NCBI GenBank assembly: GCA_014529385.2
Contig: CM043953.1
Coordinates: 93,565,342 to 93,629,341 of the forward strand
Reading direction: 5' to 3'
Length of the DNA: 64,000 nucleotides
Source: Adiantum capillus-veneris
Taxonomy: Eukaryota > Streptophyta > Polypodiopsida > Polypodiales > Pteridaceae
Positions within the stretch are counted from its first letter, which is position 1; every line of letters begins with the position of its first letter. The notes beneath the pieces were generated by a model. That model saw only the letters and a program-made list of their open reading frames with translations. It made no database searches and was not told where the DNA came from. The position numbers and the translations under genes were made by a program. Positions 22,114 to 32,866 of this stretch are shown here, piece after piece.

Positions 22114-22375
22114 GTTGTGCAATGATGGTATGGCTGTCATGGTTATGGTATGACAAGTTATGGTAATGGTTGTGGTATGGAAAACAGGTTATGTGTATGG
22201 TTTTGCAGTTTTCGACTCATGTTTTAATTATCGTTTTAAAATCTTTATGTCGTTATATGCCATGATCAAGCTGTTGATTTTGTGGTTATGTTTTTCTTAC
22301 AATTTTTCTAATTGCCATACACTTGCTCTTTAGCGTCAGCTTATAGGTGGAGTGCGGTTGCTTGTGCACTCTTCC

Positions 22376-22446
22376 TTTGGGCAGAGAGGGTTTTTTTCTT
22401 TTGCTACAGTACATGCAGCATCAATTCCCAGCCCTCTCTGCCCAAA
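22376..22446. repeat. Inverted repeat, 15-bp perfect arms and 41-base loop
   Basis: TTTGGGCAGAGAGGG (22376-22390) pairs with CCCTCTCTGCCCAAA (22432-22446). The right arm ends 6 bp before the nested CACTA insertion point. Confidence 0.85.
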
Positions 22447-22489
22447 AAAAATCACTACAAGAGGTTGTGTGCTCTTGTGACACTGTTAG

Positions 22490-22720
22490 CGACGGAAATA
22501 CACTCGGTTTTTATAACCCCCGGCGTCGCTAAAAGCGTCGCTACAAGAGCGTCCCTATATGCGACGCTATAGGAGTCGCTATATACGTCGCTATGAGCGT
22601 ATCTATATAGCGACGCTCATAGCGACGGTTATAGCGACGTTTACACAGAAGTCTATAGCGACGGTGATAGCGACGCTCCATAGCCATAAATAGCGACGGT
22701 TATAGCGACGCCCGAGAGAA
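22490..22720. repeat. Subterminal GCGACG/CGTCGC repeats
   Basis: At least fifteen copies of GCGACG or its complement, many as TATAGCGACG, in both orientations within 230 bp of the left end. Clustered short subterminal motifs are the usual binding sites for the TnpA-type protein of CACTA elements. Confidence 0.85.
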
Positions 22721-22724
22721 AAAA

Positions 22725-23060
22725 ATTTTGGTGACAGGGCATTGAATGCCCTGCCACCCATCAACCATATTGTACTTGATTCACTTTTTAAAAAAAGTGC
22801 AAGGGTAGATAATAGACCCAAAATAGTCACCCACAAGACGCATTGTTTGCAAAATTGACAAGCGTAAAATTGACAATTGTACACATCATAGGCAAAATGA
22901 ATTGATTGGCAAATGTAATAATGACAATTGTACAACATCATAGGCATAAAGAATTGATTGGCAAAATGAACTGCAGTGACAAATGTATAAAATCCGTCTC
23001 ATGATACATAAGCTATGAGAAACCCTAAACTAATGCTATCTAGCTACGGCCAAACTGACG
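22725..23060. other. 3' flank of the Transposase_24-type gene
   Basis: AT-rich, with a duplicated word GACAATTGTACA(AC)ATCATAGGC at about 22875 and 22921. No gene of its own. Confidence 0.5.
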
Positions 23061-23064
23061 TCGT

Positions 23065-24374
23065 CTAGTCAGACGTCTCATCGCGTCCAAGCGGCGTATC
23101 TGTCGGATTCTGCAAAAAAAGACAATAAGACAGCTTTCAGTAAATATAAACATATAACGACATTTATAAAACAATACAAAAAATAGAAAAGAGTAAACCC
23201 TAATACTAACCATGCCACCGCGAGAACTGAGAATGTCCATCAGGGCGTTTAAGCCCTTCCTGCCTACGTACTCGCACTCGTACGGTGTGGGATCACGTCC
23301 TGTCATCGACCACTGTCAAAACATACAAAGATTTCATTATGTTAGAATTAAAAAACTCATAAACCCTAAACTATCGAACATAAAGAGCAATGTGAAAACA
23401 CTTACAAAATCGGCCTCAAATGATGCCCATCCACCGCTCCCCAAGTGGTGCGAGCTCCCTGCCTCTACTCGCGCTCTAGCTGCATCCTTTTGTTGCTTCC
23501 ACTTGTCGGGATTCTCGCGCGGTGCTTTCTTCGCATTCTTCCAATCTTTTTTGGCCAGCCAATCTGGCCTGTTCCACCCATGCTTGATTACTTTTTGCAC
23601 TTCGGAACGCTTGTGTTTGCAGTATTCGCGTATTCGAATCTTCATCAAGTCTTCATTGAAGCGCTGATCCCGTGTTGGAACGGGAAACTCATCATGAAGT
23701 ATGCTGATGACTCTGTTTTTTAAATCACTTGGTACTTCACTCCATTTGTTTAGTATGTAGTGTCTAAACATCTGAGAGCAAAGACCACGCATGCGCGAGA
23801 TCACCTTCTTGCCGTCATCATCCATGATGATGCCGCCGCTGAAGTCGATGGAGTAAGGCAAGCCCTCTGGCCGGTGACGCGTGAACCTGGGTGTCCCGGC
23901 AGGGGTCTCTAGCGGCGTGTCGATGGGGGTATGGACGTCAGGTGTCTCCACCGGCGTCTGGGCCCTGAAGCGAGGAGTGTCGAGTGGGGTGGCTCCTGGC
24001 GGAGTAGGTAGAGGTGTGTAGCTGCTAGGAACAGTCAGCCGCGCAAAACCTGGCATAGATGGCGATGTTGTGGCTGGTGTGGGGGCGGGCAAAGAAGGGG
24101 AGGGTAAAGAGCCTCGTCGAACACGAGGCGGTGTGGAGGCATCAGCGGCGGAATCCCCACAACAACCGCCACCGCCACCACTAGAGCGCCGGTGTCTAGA
24201 CGAGTGTGAAGATCGTCTCGTCGACGCCGAAGCTTCGGAGCGCGCCGAATGCTCCGAAAGAGAGGGAGATGCGGATGGAGTAGGAACGCGCGATGATGCG
24301 CCAGAGCGATGACGCTGCACGTACCGCTGTCTCTGCTGCGGTGACAAAGAAGAAAGAAACTCCTCATCATCCAT
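23065..24374 (-). CDS. CACTA accessory transposase, Transposase_24 (Ptta/En-Spm) family
   Basis: Three exons join in frame: 24374-23406, 23312-23211 and 23109-23065, with GT-AG introns, giving about 371 residues. The start MDDEEFLSSLSPQQRQ was chosen as the first ATG of the open frame; an acceptor-like TTAATGCAG precedes it, so a 5' non-coding exon is possible. The N-terminal half is Ser/Pro/Thr-rich and low complexity. The C-terminal half carries the family-type sequence FRHYILNKWSEVPSDLKNRV, a basic YCKHKRSEVQK and HGWNRPDWLAKKDW, ending with TGRDPTPYECEYVG and a short acidic tail. Proteins of this family are the second product of CACTA elements and probably bind the subterminal GCGACG repeats. 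No disabling change was seen. Confidence 0.8.
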
Positions 24375-24646
24375 ACCTGCATTAAACACACGAATATTTA
24401 AACTTAATATTGAATGAATAGAGTAAACAATGACGCAAAGACCATTAAATACAATGACGTAATGACGCATATAAATACAATGACGCAATGAATTGAGTGA
24501 TAGAAGAGGCAAGTCGAAAACTCAGAATTTTCAATCAAAAGATGTGAGCGCGAGTAGAAAAGAGCGTTATACACCATGGAAGGTACTTAGAGAGCCAAAG
24601 CTTTTACAACACGGAGCAAAATTGTTCAAATACAATATTTGTGGCT

Positions 24647-27600
24647 TTAAGAGATCTCTCTCTCATCCTCGCATAACTCAGCATAACTTCCTATATCTAT
24701 ATAGAGCTCTCCGTTTAAACACATATCCTCTGTTTCATTTTGTAGCTCCTCTGCATGCACCCCATATAGAGTATTAGCATCTTGATGCTCGTCTGGCACC
24801 ACCGTAGCGGCTTCTGATTGAGCATCTTCTCTGATCTCCTCCATTGATGCCGTTGTGATTGGCACATGGTAGCCTTCATACGTCCTTGCACTACGAGGGG
24901 CTACCTCTATGACGTACCACCAGTTAGATGTAGACTTTGTAGGATGAAATATTACCTGCTAGAGCCACATAACTTACATGAGAGCTTTCAAGCACATAAC
25001 TTGTAAAAGGGGGATGTTAACTATTTACATACTTACTTGTTCACAATGCTCGGGTAGTACGAAAGTGTCTCTTAGGTCAGTCCATTTCTTAGTAGAATCC
25101 ACCTATGGAAAACCAGACTCTCCTTTACGCACAGTAGCGTTGCAACCCTCCATGATTATCTTGAACCATTGCACGTCGAACAAGTCGACAAAAAATCCTC
25201 TGTAATCGATCCTCAAAATCTCTTGTAGCGTGCCGAAGTAAGTGAGTTCCGCCACCACAGGATCTGCATCAGAGGAACTTCGTCGACTAGACTGTTCAAA
25301 TTTTGCCATGATTCCACAATCTTGAGTAAAACGCTTTTTGTCGATCCGTTCCACCCTAAAATGTCGACCTTTACACCATGCTGTTGTGTATGACTTATAC
25401 TACAACGAACAAAGATTATGAGTGGTCGTTCAAACGTTAAGAAATAAAGTCACTAGCTAGTCGTACATTGCAAACTTACCTTGGTCGCGCAACCCCGAGA
25501 GTACTCCCACTCTTCCTCAGTCACTTCGTCACCGCATTGTTGTGCGCTTTTCAATTGATTGTGCAACCATCTTAAGCTCATGAATATTGGTAGGCTCTCC
25601 AAACCCGTCGGATAGTGCATCGGTGGTCGTCTTCCCCATCTCCACTCGATTCGTGCCCTTTGTTGCTCTTGCTTTGCATCCTCATATTGTGAAATCCACT
25701 TTTGCATCACTGGATTGTGAAGCATGCAAAATCGGTTGATTTTAGCCTCTAGATCTTCCGTCATCTTCTTCTCAACACCGAGATTGCAGATGACAATCCC
25801 AGATATGCGCTCATCATTTATGGTTTGCCATAGCTTGTCCCGGGCTTTATCAAATCCGTCTAGCCACTCTCCAATGTACACTAGGGACTCTGATACCAAC
25901 CAACCTTCTGCCATGCTACCCTCTGGACGTGCCTTTTGACGCACATATCCCTTAAGCGTTTTCATGAAACGTTCTAAGAAGAACATCCATCTGGAATGAA
26001 CTGTGCCAGCTATTTCCACCTCATCAACTATGTGAACAAGAAGATGCACCTGAATGGTTAGCATGGTAGTAGGAAAATGTTTCTCAAACATGTACACAAG
26101 CTCCGCAGCATTTAGTTTGGCAAATGGTATGGAGTCTACGTTGATCTCCTTTTGTGAGATCCATTGCACCAGCTTTGCAAGTTTGTAGATTGTGTTACGG
26201 ATGTCGAGAGACAAGCATCCCTCAATGGCAACCGGTAAAATAAACTGTAAAGTATGTGCAGCAATGATATTAAAGTCCACATTTTATGCAATGATATTAA
26301 AGTCCACTATGAACGTACCTGACACATTTTATGCCAATCGTGTGACTTCAAACCGGTAAGCTTTTCTTCTTTAGTAAAACACGTTCGGAGCGAGTGCATT
26401 ACGCCAGTGGGGGTCCGCAAAGATCGAATGGTCTCTTTTACTTTGCGTTCTTGGGCTCCTGTGAAAATCCATGGTGCTTTAGGGAGTTTTATCGATCCAT
26501 CAGACGCTGTTTGCGGCCAATGTTGCTCCATACGATCCACATTTCTAAGGTCAACTCTGGCTCCCAAAGTATCTTCTTGCCGGTCAGATGGTCCCATAGT
26601 AGATTACCGACATTCTTGAATATGTGCATTGGATCGAGCAAGTGATTGATCATGAGTCGGGGCCAGTATGGTAACTCATACCATAGAGATAGTCTCTTCA
26701 TCCCTGGAGGCAATCCGTCATCGCACATCTCCTTCTGCTCTAACCATGCTTGTGCAGACATCCTTGGTGGCTCTCTTCCCAAAAAGCCGTCGCGTAACAC
26801 ATGATTCTCTGGAAGATACGCTTGATGACCTTCCTAGATTTGCTTCTTCAGTGAGGGCTCCCTACGTGCATTCAGTCTAGGTCCACATGTGACACATGCT
26901 CTGTATCCACTTGTTTGAAGCCCTGCATGTATACACATGATAATAGATCAACTATGGGAAAAAACAAGATTTACAGTGTCTGAGTGAGGAGTGTCAATAG
27001 ATCACGTGAGCATTCTGTTAGCCCGGGATAGTCATGCATGGTCCACATTAGAATGCCTTTGATCAAAGCATTCCGTCGTCCTGTGTGTCGGCTCATATCC
27101 ACCACCTCTATGCCAATCCACAATTGTTGTAGCTCTTCCAATAGTGGACGAAGATACACATCCATATTCTCCACTTTATATCGCCGTGGCACAATCAAGC
27201 TTAGCCATAGGTGCCCCTTCTTCGTAGTCAACCACGGGGGAATGTTGTAGTTGACGATGACAACGGGCCATACACTGTAAGATGTTGATCTTTGACCAAA
27301 TGGATTTACGCCATCCATAGCCAAGCCTAAGCGCAAATTTCGAGCTTCCCTGGCAAAATCCGACCATGTTCCATCTATATGTTTCCATGCTGCGCAATCT
27401 GCAGGAATTCGTAGCACACCATCCGAAGATTTATTCTCCTCAGGCCATGATGCTAGGGCGGCCATGGACTTACATTCGAAGAAATGCTTGATGCGAGGAA
27501 GCAGAGGAAAATGTCGCAAAACCTTTTGTGGAATTTTTGTCCCGTGGAGATCTACTCGATATCTTTCGGAATCACATTTCGGACACTTCTCCATGTCTAT

Positions 27601-28374
27601 GTATTCCCCTCTGAAAAGAATGCAGTCATTAGGACAAGCGTGGATAGAATTGTAATCCATCCCCAAGTTTCGCAAAATCTTTCTTGCTTCATCTCGGGAA
27701 TCTGGCATCACATTGTCAGCTGGTAGTATGTGCTCTTTAAGCAATCTACACAACATAAAAATACGATATAGTCGTGTAAAAATCTATACGATCATTATAC
27801 ATTTAGAGTTTTATTAAAGTAAACTAATTGTAATAGATCACCTGAAAAGCGTTGTGACGCTAGTGTCACTCCATCCAAACTTTGCCTGCATGTTGAGAAG
27901 AACCAGGAGTGCTTTCAATCTAGACATACGTGCTCCATTATACAATGGCGTATCGGCTTCACTTTTCATATGATCATAGATAAGCCTTTCTGAATCCATG
28001 ATCGTCTCGATCATTTCATCAATCTCGGGCTCAAACATTGCCTCGTTGGGAATGTGCTCTGCATGATCATCCCTCGAGCTGTCAGAGGCTACATCTTGTG
28101 GCCTCACATATGCTGCTTGACCAAAGCACCTGCGAACACGTCTATTGGGCTGCAAGATTGCTGCTTGTTGGCCAGCGTCAGAGTCCGACGAGTTATAATT
28201 GGCAACAACTCGATCTATAATAGATGGATCGAACTCGCCAAATTCGCGAACGTGCTGCAAAGAAACACGTCTTGTCCGTCGCACAGCATGCTTGCATTGA
28301 TTACAAGGACATAAGACCCTCGTTGAGAGATAGGTGTTTCGGTTGGACGGTCCCACATCCTCGTCACTACTCAT
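24647..28374 (-). pseudogene. tnp2-like CACTA transposase (Transposase_21), six exons, two lesions
   Basis: Exons inferred from GT-AG sites: 28374-27842, 27745-27006, 26922-26319, 26244-25480, 25399-25037, 24955-24647. The N-terminus MSSDEDVGPSNRNTYLSTRV includes a CPCNQCKHAVRR segment. Exon 2 has the Transposase_21 signature GLAMDGVNPFGQRSTSYSVW and NYNIPPWLTTKKGHLWLSLI, with Cys pairs before it. Exon 3 has ELPYWPRLMINHLLDPMHIF. Exon 4 is DUF4218 (HLLVHIVDEVEIAG, PEGSMAEGWL), and exon 5 is DUF4216 (YFGTLQEILRIDYRG). A missing base near 26570 shifts the frame after LTGKK, and TAG at 25103-25105 interrupts exon 5 where the relic at 21200 has Gln. The enzyme would cut at the CACTA ends. As read, it is disabled unless these are sequencing errors. 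Confidence 0.8.
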
Positions 28375-28436
28375 AATGAGGATAAAAATCTTATAACCTG
28401 GACAACAAATTTAATATTCTATTGGCATTCTTCGTC

Positions 28437-28492
<56 letters not shown>

Positions 28493-28678
28493 CTCACATT
28501 CTCTAGTCATGTCCAATCCACGCACACCTCGGTCTAGAGGTGCACGGAGATCAGAACCACCGGGTTATAATCTCGTCTTTATTGGTCAATACCTATATTT
28601 GTGGGTACAAGAAATCTACAGACCCACGTCTACATGATACTGCATGTAGTGGACAAAACCCCCTTGCCTCTTCTCTAG
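28375..28678 (-). promoter_or_regulatory. Leader of the tnp2-like gene, with (CT)n at 28439-28490
   Basis: Upstream of the transposase ATG. It contains a 50-bp CT microsatellite and the roughly 100-bp segment shared with the outer relic (20148-20250). Preservation in two elements suggests a promoter or leader role. No TATA box was assigned. Confidence 0.5.
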
Positions 28679-28906
28679 CTGTAGCACTTCACAGCATCTT
28701 AACATCTTTTCACAGTAGATCTTTTCACTGTTCGTCTAACTCTAAACCCTAAATCGTAAGTAATTCTTGCGTGAACTCGATCTAACGTAAATAAACGTAA
28801 ATCTAACTAAAAATAAACCTAAATCTAATTTAACGTAAGTCTACATCTAACTTAATCTTTAACGTCTTTTGGGATAGTTTCCTACGACGTTAAAACTCTC
28901 TTCTTC

Positions 28907-28952
<46 letters not shown>

Positions 28953-30055
28953 ACCTAAATAAACCTAAGTCTAATCTAATATAACATAAATCTAAATCTA
29001 ACGTAAATTATGTTATATTAAAAACAAAGAACTAAACTAACAGGGATTATAAGAACCTTAAAACTGATTTATTACATAATTTTTCACATAACTCGGCAAG
29101 AGTTGGCATTCTCATCACTAAAGATGTGAGAGTTGACTTCCGGCGGTGACGCTACCTCATCTCCATCCACATCTGACGACAGCAATTGGCCCTTTGGACC
29201 GTTCTTGCTCTTGTTACTAACTTTGAAGTTGTTGTTGAATGACTAGAGGTTGTCTAGATGGTCATTGTCGGGGATGTAGTGACTCTTGCGCCCTGAAGAT
29301 CCACCTTCTTCCCTATCTTCTGAAGACATTTCACCAGTACTTTTGGATCGACGGAGCCCACCATGAGTGAAGGCGGCAATACCCTATATTCCATTGAGGG
29401 CTTTCTTCACCCGCTTCATGCAGGCATCGCAGTCTATGGAGACCTAAATCTAATCTAATATAACCTAAATCTAAATCTAGCGTAAATAAACGTAAATCTA
29501 ACTAAAAATAAACCTAAATCTAATTTAATTTAACTTAAATAAACATAAATCTAATTTAACATAAGTCTACATCTAACCTAATCTTTAACGTCTTTTAGGA
29601 TAGTTTCCTACGACGTTATAACTCTCTTCTTCTTGTGTGTGTGCGCGTGTGTGGATGTGTGTGCCAATAAAAAGAGATAAATGGTATAACCTTTCTATCA
29701 CCCATGCCAAGTATGATAGATTGGTTATGCCATTTCCCTCTTGAATAATAGGTCTTGAGTTCAACTCCTTGTCGGCTAGATCTTTAGGTCTTTTAATTTT
29801 AATTAGTTTCCTACGACGTTAAATTAGTTTCTCTCTCTTTCTCTCTCAATGTGTGTGCGTTTTTTTGTTTATGCATGTTTTCTCTCTCTTTTCCTCTCTC
29901 AATGTGTGTGTTTTTTGTTTATGCATGTTCTCTCTCTCTTTTCCTCTCTCAATGTGTGCGTTTTTTGTTTATGCATGCTCTCTCTCTCTTTTCCTCTCTC
30001 AATGTGTGTGTGCATTCTTTGTTTATGTATGTGTGTGTGCGTTTTTGTTTATGTT

Positions 30056-30103
<48 letters not shown>

Positions 30104-30210
30104 AACACTATGTGTGTGTGTGTGTGTGAGAGAGAGAGGGAGAGAGAAAGAGGGGAAGGGAACATGAGAGTGAGGAGAGGGAAGGAGCATACCTGGCTCT
30201 CCTTCCTCTG

Positions 30211-30261
<51 letters not shown>

Positions 30262-30383
30262 AGAAGAAAGAGAGAGAGAGAGAGAGAGGGAGAGCGTTAC
30301 CTGCTCCTTGCTTGAGGGCGCCGAAAAACTCAGATCTGAGATCTGAGTTTTTGGACGCTCTCTGTTATTTTTTTTAGCCCAAC
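28679..30383 (-). repeat. CACTA right subterminal region, duplicate of 1-1750
   Basis: CTAAA/CGTAA-rich sequence, GT and CT microsatellites, and the 60-bp minisatellite described for the first copy. A 13-bp palindrome with a 3-base loop, AAAAACTCAGATC-TGA, lies at about 30326-30354 and also at about 1689-1717. It has no coding content beyond low-complexity frames. Confidence 0.85.
29671..29795 (+). other. tRNA-like A/B-box segment, possible SINE fragment
   Basis: AAATGGTATAACC, then about 75 bp later TAGGTCTTGAGTTCAACTCC, resemble pol III A and B boxes. The same segment is at about 1008-1115 in the first CACTA copy, so it predates their divergence. It is weak evidence: no poly-A tail and no target duplicates were seen. 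Confidence 0.25.
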
Positions 30384-30443
30384 CGGCGTCGCTATGAGCG
30401 TCGCAAATTTACAAGTAAATTTGCGACGCTCATAGCGACGCCG
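30384..30443. repeat. Perfect hairpin, 29-bp arms and 2-base loop, near CACTA right end
   Basis: Arms 30384-30412 and 30415-30443 are exact reverse complements around AA. They begin CGGCGTCGCTATGAGCGTCG. The structure ends 61 bp before the terminus and is conserved with one small change at 1753-1804. Confidence 0.92.
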
Positions 30444-30507
30444 AGTTTTTTTTTTTTGAGCGTCGCTATGTGAGCGTCGTTAATATGAATAGCCTCTTGT
30501 AGTGAAT

Positions 30508-30780
30508 TTACAGGTTTGGTCGTCAGTACAGAGTACGGTATAAGCGTCGATATAGACCTCGGTAGACGCGTCGGAATATGCTGTAGAATTACCAGCGGTT
30601 ATTTCATTGCCTATTTCGACGCTCATTTCATCAATTATTATGTCGCTTAATATACCAGTACTTATACCGACATTACGATACCAGGTCTCTTTCAAGACCT
30701 ATTTCAGCGCTTTTTAGTTTTAAATAACCAACTTTATTTCATCGGTATTTGCATCGATTTTTGCATGCCGTGTTGTAGTG
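30508..30780 (+). repeat. 3' subterminal region and right terminus of the outer CACTA relic
   Basis: Rich in GACGC, GCGTCG and TACCG words arranged in both orientations, ending GCATGCCGTGTTGTAGTG. The final TTGTAGTG matches the CACTACAA terminus. It continues sequence interrupted at 22449, since removing the nested element joins the two AAT copies. Confidence 0.65.
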
Positions 30781-32040
30781 GGGGTTGCGAACGTCTGGAT
30801 GCAGCACTAGTTATGTGCACAAGATGGCAGGGCATATTTTTTCTGTGAATGTGTTGTGGCGCGTTATCGGCTGGAGTCAGTCTGCAGAGAGTCAACAAAA
30901 CCCACGTGGCGGTCTACTACCCAGCGTGCGAACGCTCTGCACACTTAGGAAGCGTAGACTGCGGGGGATGAACTGATGGGGGTGCCACCCCAACGTGCGG
31001 ACGCACTCTAAGAATGAAACTGAAACATCAGCTAGAGTCATGCGAGGAGAACATGAGCCAGCTGGCAGGAGGGTGGTGGCGTGATTTACAAAGGCGATTG
31101 AGGACAGGTGTCACCCAAGGCCAGACTGACACGAGCATGAAAAGAGGGGGGGAGGTGATTGATTGGACTGCTTGCTCGTCATAGCTCACTAGTCGCCTGA
31201 GTGGTTTAGGCTAATAGTCACAAGTCTGAGTATGATGAGGTGGCCTATGTTCGAGTCATTTGTTTGAGGAATTGGACTTAAGCTTAAAAATAGGGAAAGG
31301 GTGATGTAGTCAACAAACCTTGTGGTGATTCGGCAAATTGAAATGCTGAGTAGTTTATTAATGTGATTCGCCTTCAATTTGTTGGTCAAGGAAGGGGAAC
31401 CCATTGAAATGCAATGCTATGGTTTTCCCTCCCAGGCCATCAGTTTTTAGCAATCAACGTGCATGTGTGTGGAGTGCCGGCAGTTGGTTGCCGATCGTCT
31501 TTGGATGTGTGCAAGATGGGCTGATCTAGTGGGTGGAGAATCCAGTTTCCTACCTTTTTCACCGGTAGCTTGCTTGCATGTGCACTCTCGGGGTAAAAGT
31601 TTTTTCCTCTCTCTCTCTCTCCCTCTCTCTCTCTCTCCAATGCGAGTTCTCCATCCAATCTCTATAGCATTGACCGACCATTGGTCTCACAACCAGTGTT
31701 CACAAAAAACCGACCTTTAATATATTTTCAAAGGACAAAATTTGAAAATTCAAGGTTAGTTTTAAGCTGGGCTTCCTTGAAGAAAACCAGCTAAATTTTG
31801 AAGAGTTTAGTGTAAAATCAATAAAAAATGGCTAAATTTCTCTAAAAACCGATAAATTTTCAAAGCTCTCCTTTTTCCCATTGGTTCCTAAAAAAAGTTT
31901 TTGGTGAACACTGCTCACAACCTTCATGTTGTTTCCTCTCTCTCTCTCTCTCTCCCCCCAAAATCTCTATAGCATTCGCTCTCCTATTTTTTATTCAAAA
32001 TCATGAGACGGCGCGCGATGGTTGCGTGAAGGAAGGAACG
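30781..32040. other. Region upstream of the trihelix-like gene
   Basis: No gene recognised. A word pair ACCCACGTGGCGGTCTACTA and CCCCAACGTGCGGACGCACT recurs loosely at 30900-31010. CT microsatellites lie at about 31603-31637 and 31938-31955. The second lies about 90 bp before the start codon and may be part of the 5' leader. Confidence 0.4.
31187..31400 (+). other. Possible tRNA-derived SINE
   Basis: GTCGCCTGAGTGGTTTAGGC resembles a pol III A box of a Ser/Leu-type tRNA, and about 45 bp later CCTATGTTCGAGTCATTTG resembles a B box. The downstream 130 bp is AT-richer, as in SINE bodies. No poly-A or T-run end and no target duplicates were found. Confidence 0.3.
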
Positions 32041-32832
32041 ATGACTCGCAGCCGCAAAAGCGACAGAGATAGTGATGTGCCTCGGCACAGCACACCATCA
32101 CTCCAGCATAACGAGGAAGAAGAAGGTTCACCTGCGTCTTCAGATGAAGAAGAAAAAGAGGAGGAGGAGGAAGCAGGAGCATCAGGACAACGGAGACGCA
32201 GCGGATCACCATCCAACTCTGCAGGGTCTGATCTATGGAATTCAGAATGCACCGACTTGCTCATTGCCGAGTACACCTACTGGCTTGTTTCCCGGGGTTC
32301 TGTGGGGAAACAGGAATGGCAGTTGATTGTTGAGAGGCTCAACAAATTCGAATGCAACCGCGCCGGCGCCAGGCCGTCCGAAGCCATTAGGGGATGCAAA
32401 GACAAGATGGAGAGGCTGAAGAGGGCTTACATAGGAGCCATGCGGAGGGGGGACACGCAGTGGCCTTTCTACGAGCAGATGAGAATTGTGTTTCATGTAC
32501 TATGCAATCCTACGCAGTCTGATGTTAATCTGAAGGTGCCTATAAGCATCTGCAATCCGCCGATGAAGCGTTTGCATGATTGTGATGGGGATGTGGGTGA
32601 TAAGGGTGCACCACACTCTCAGAAATTGCTAAGTCAGCGGGCAGCTCGACATCATTCGGAAGGCGAATGCTCAAGAAAGCGTAAAGCTGGGTCTGTGTTT
32701 GAGGCCATAGAGATGTTCAGAGATGTCTATGCTCGTGGAGCACTTGAAAATTTGAAGTTCTATGAAGAAGTTGTGAGCAAATTTAGCGAGATAAACGCAG
32801 CGTTTTCTAAGTATGTGGCCAAACAAAAGTAG
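32041..32832 (+). CDS. Trihelix (GT/Myb-SANT-like) DNA-binding protein, intact
   Basis: A single uninterrupted 263-residue frame. An in-frame GTG lies upstream, but ATG at 32041 is the first methionine. The N-terminus is Ser-rich, with an acidic run of Glu (residues about 25-45). Residues about 65-150 form a trihelix-type domain: DLWNSECTDLLIAEYTYW, QEWQLIVERLNKFE, AIRGCKDKMERLKRAY and TQWPFYEQM give the spaced Trp residues and the C-K-K pattern of plant GT factors. A basic RKRKAG stretch (about 215) may be a nuclear signal, and the C-terminus is a predicted coiled coil. Such proteins regulate transcription. It could instead be a domesticated or element-borne Harbinger ORF1, but no Harbinger sequence adjoins it. 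Confidence 0.75.
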   Translation: MTRSRKSDRDSDVPRHSTPSLQHNEEEEGSPASSDEEEKEEEEEAGASGQRRRSGSPSNSAGSDLWNSECTDLLIAEYTYWLVSRGSVGKQEWQLIVERLNKFECNRAGARPSEAIRGCKDKMERLKRAYIGAMRRGDTQWPFYEQMRIVFHVLCNPTQSDVNLKVPISICNPPMKRLHDCDGDVGDKGAPHSQKLLSQRAARHHSEGECSRKRKAGSVFEAIEMFRDVYARGALENLKFYEEVVSKFSEINAAFSKYVAKQK

Positions 32833-32866
32833 AAACACATAGTGGCAAATCCTAAGATAGCTCTTT

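Larger units (their letters stand above)
22453..30504 (-). mobile_element. Complete-ended CACTA (En/Spm) transposon, 8052 bp, TSD AAT
   Basis: The left terminus CACTACAAGAGG (22453-22464) and right terminus CCTCTTGTAGTG (30493-30504) are exact inverted repeats, flanked by AAT at 22450-22452 and 30505-30507. It carries two minus-strand genes, a tnp2-like transposase (28374-24647) and a Transposase_24-type protein (24374-23065). GCGACG-rich subterminal repeats lie at both ends. The ends are intact, but the transposase has a frame break and a premature stop, so mobility would need help from another copy such as the one ending at 1870. Confidence 0.95.
17808..30780 (+). mobile_element. Outer CACTA relic, internally deleted and split by a nested CACTA
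   Basis: The left end CTACAAGAGG (17808-17817) lacks only the first CA of the CACTACAAGAGG terminus. The right end is TGTTGTAGTG at 30771-30780. The flanks are poly-G on the left and GGGG on the right, compatible with a GGG target duplicate. Between them lie a leader with GATTTAGGGTTTAGAGTT (about 18189, matching the complement of 28742 in the complete element), satellite arrays, a segment at 20148-20250 matching the complement of 28496-28600, and C-terminal tnp2-like exons. The order agrees with the complete element read in reverse. The pairing of the two ends is inference. Confidence 0.6.

Noticed and set aside
28422-28637. Plus-strand 71-codon frame upstream of the tnp2-like gene
   Set aside because: It starts in a CT microsatellite. 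The homologous segment at 20148-20250 does not preserve its ATG or phase, so a leader role is more likely than coding.
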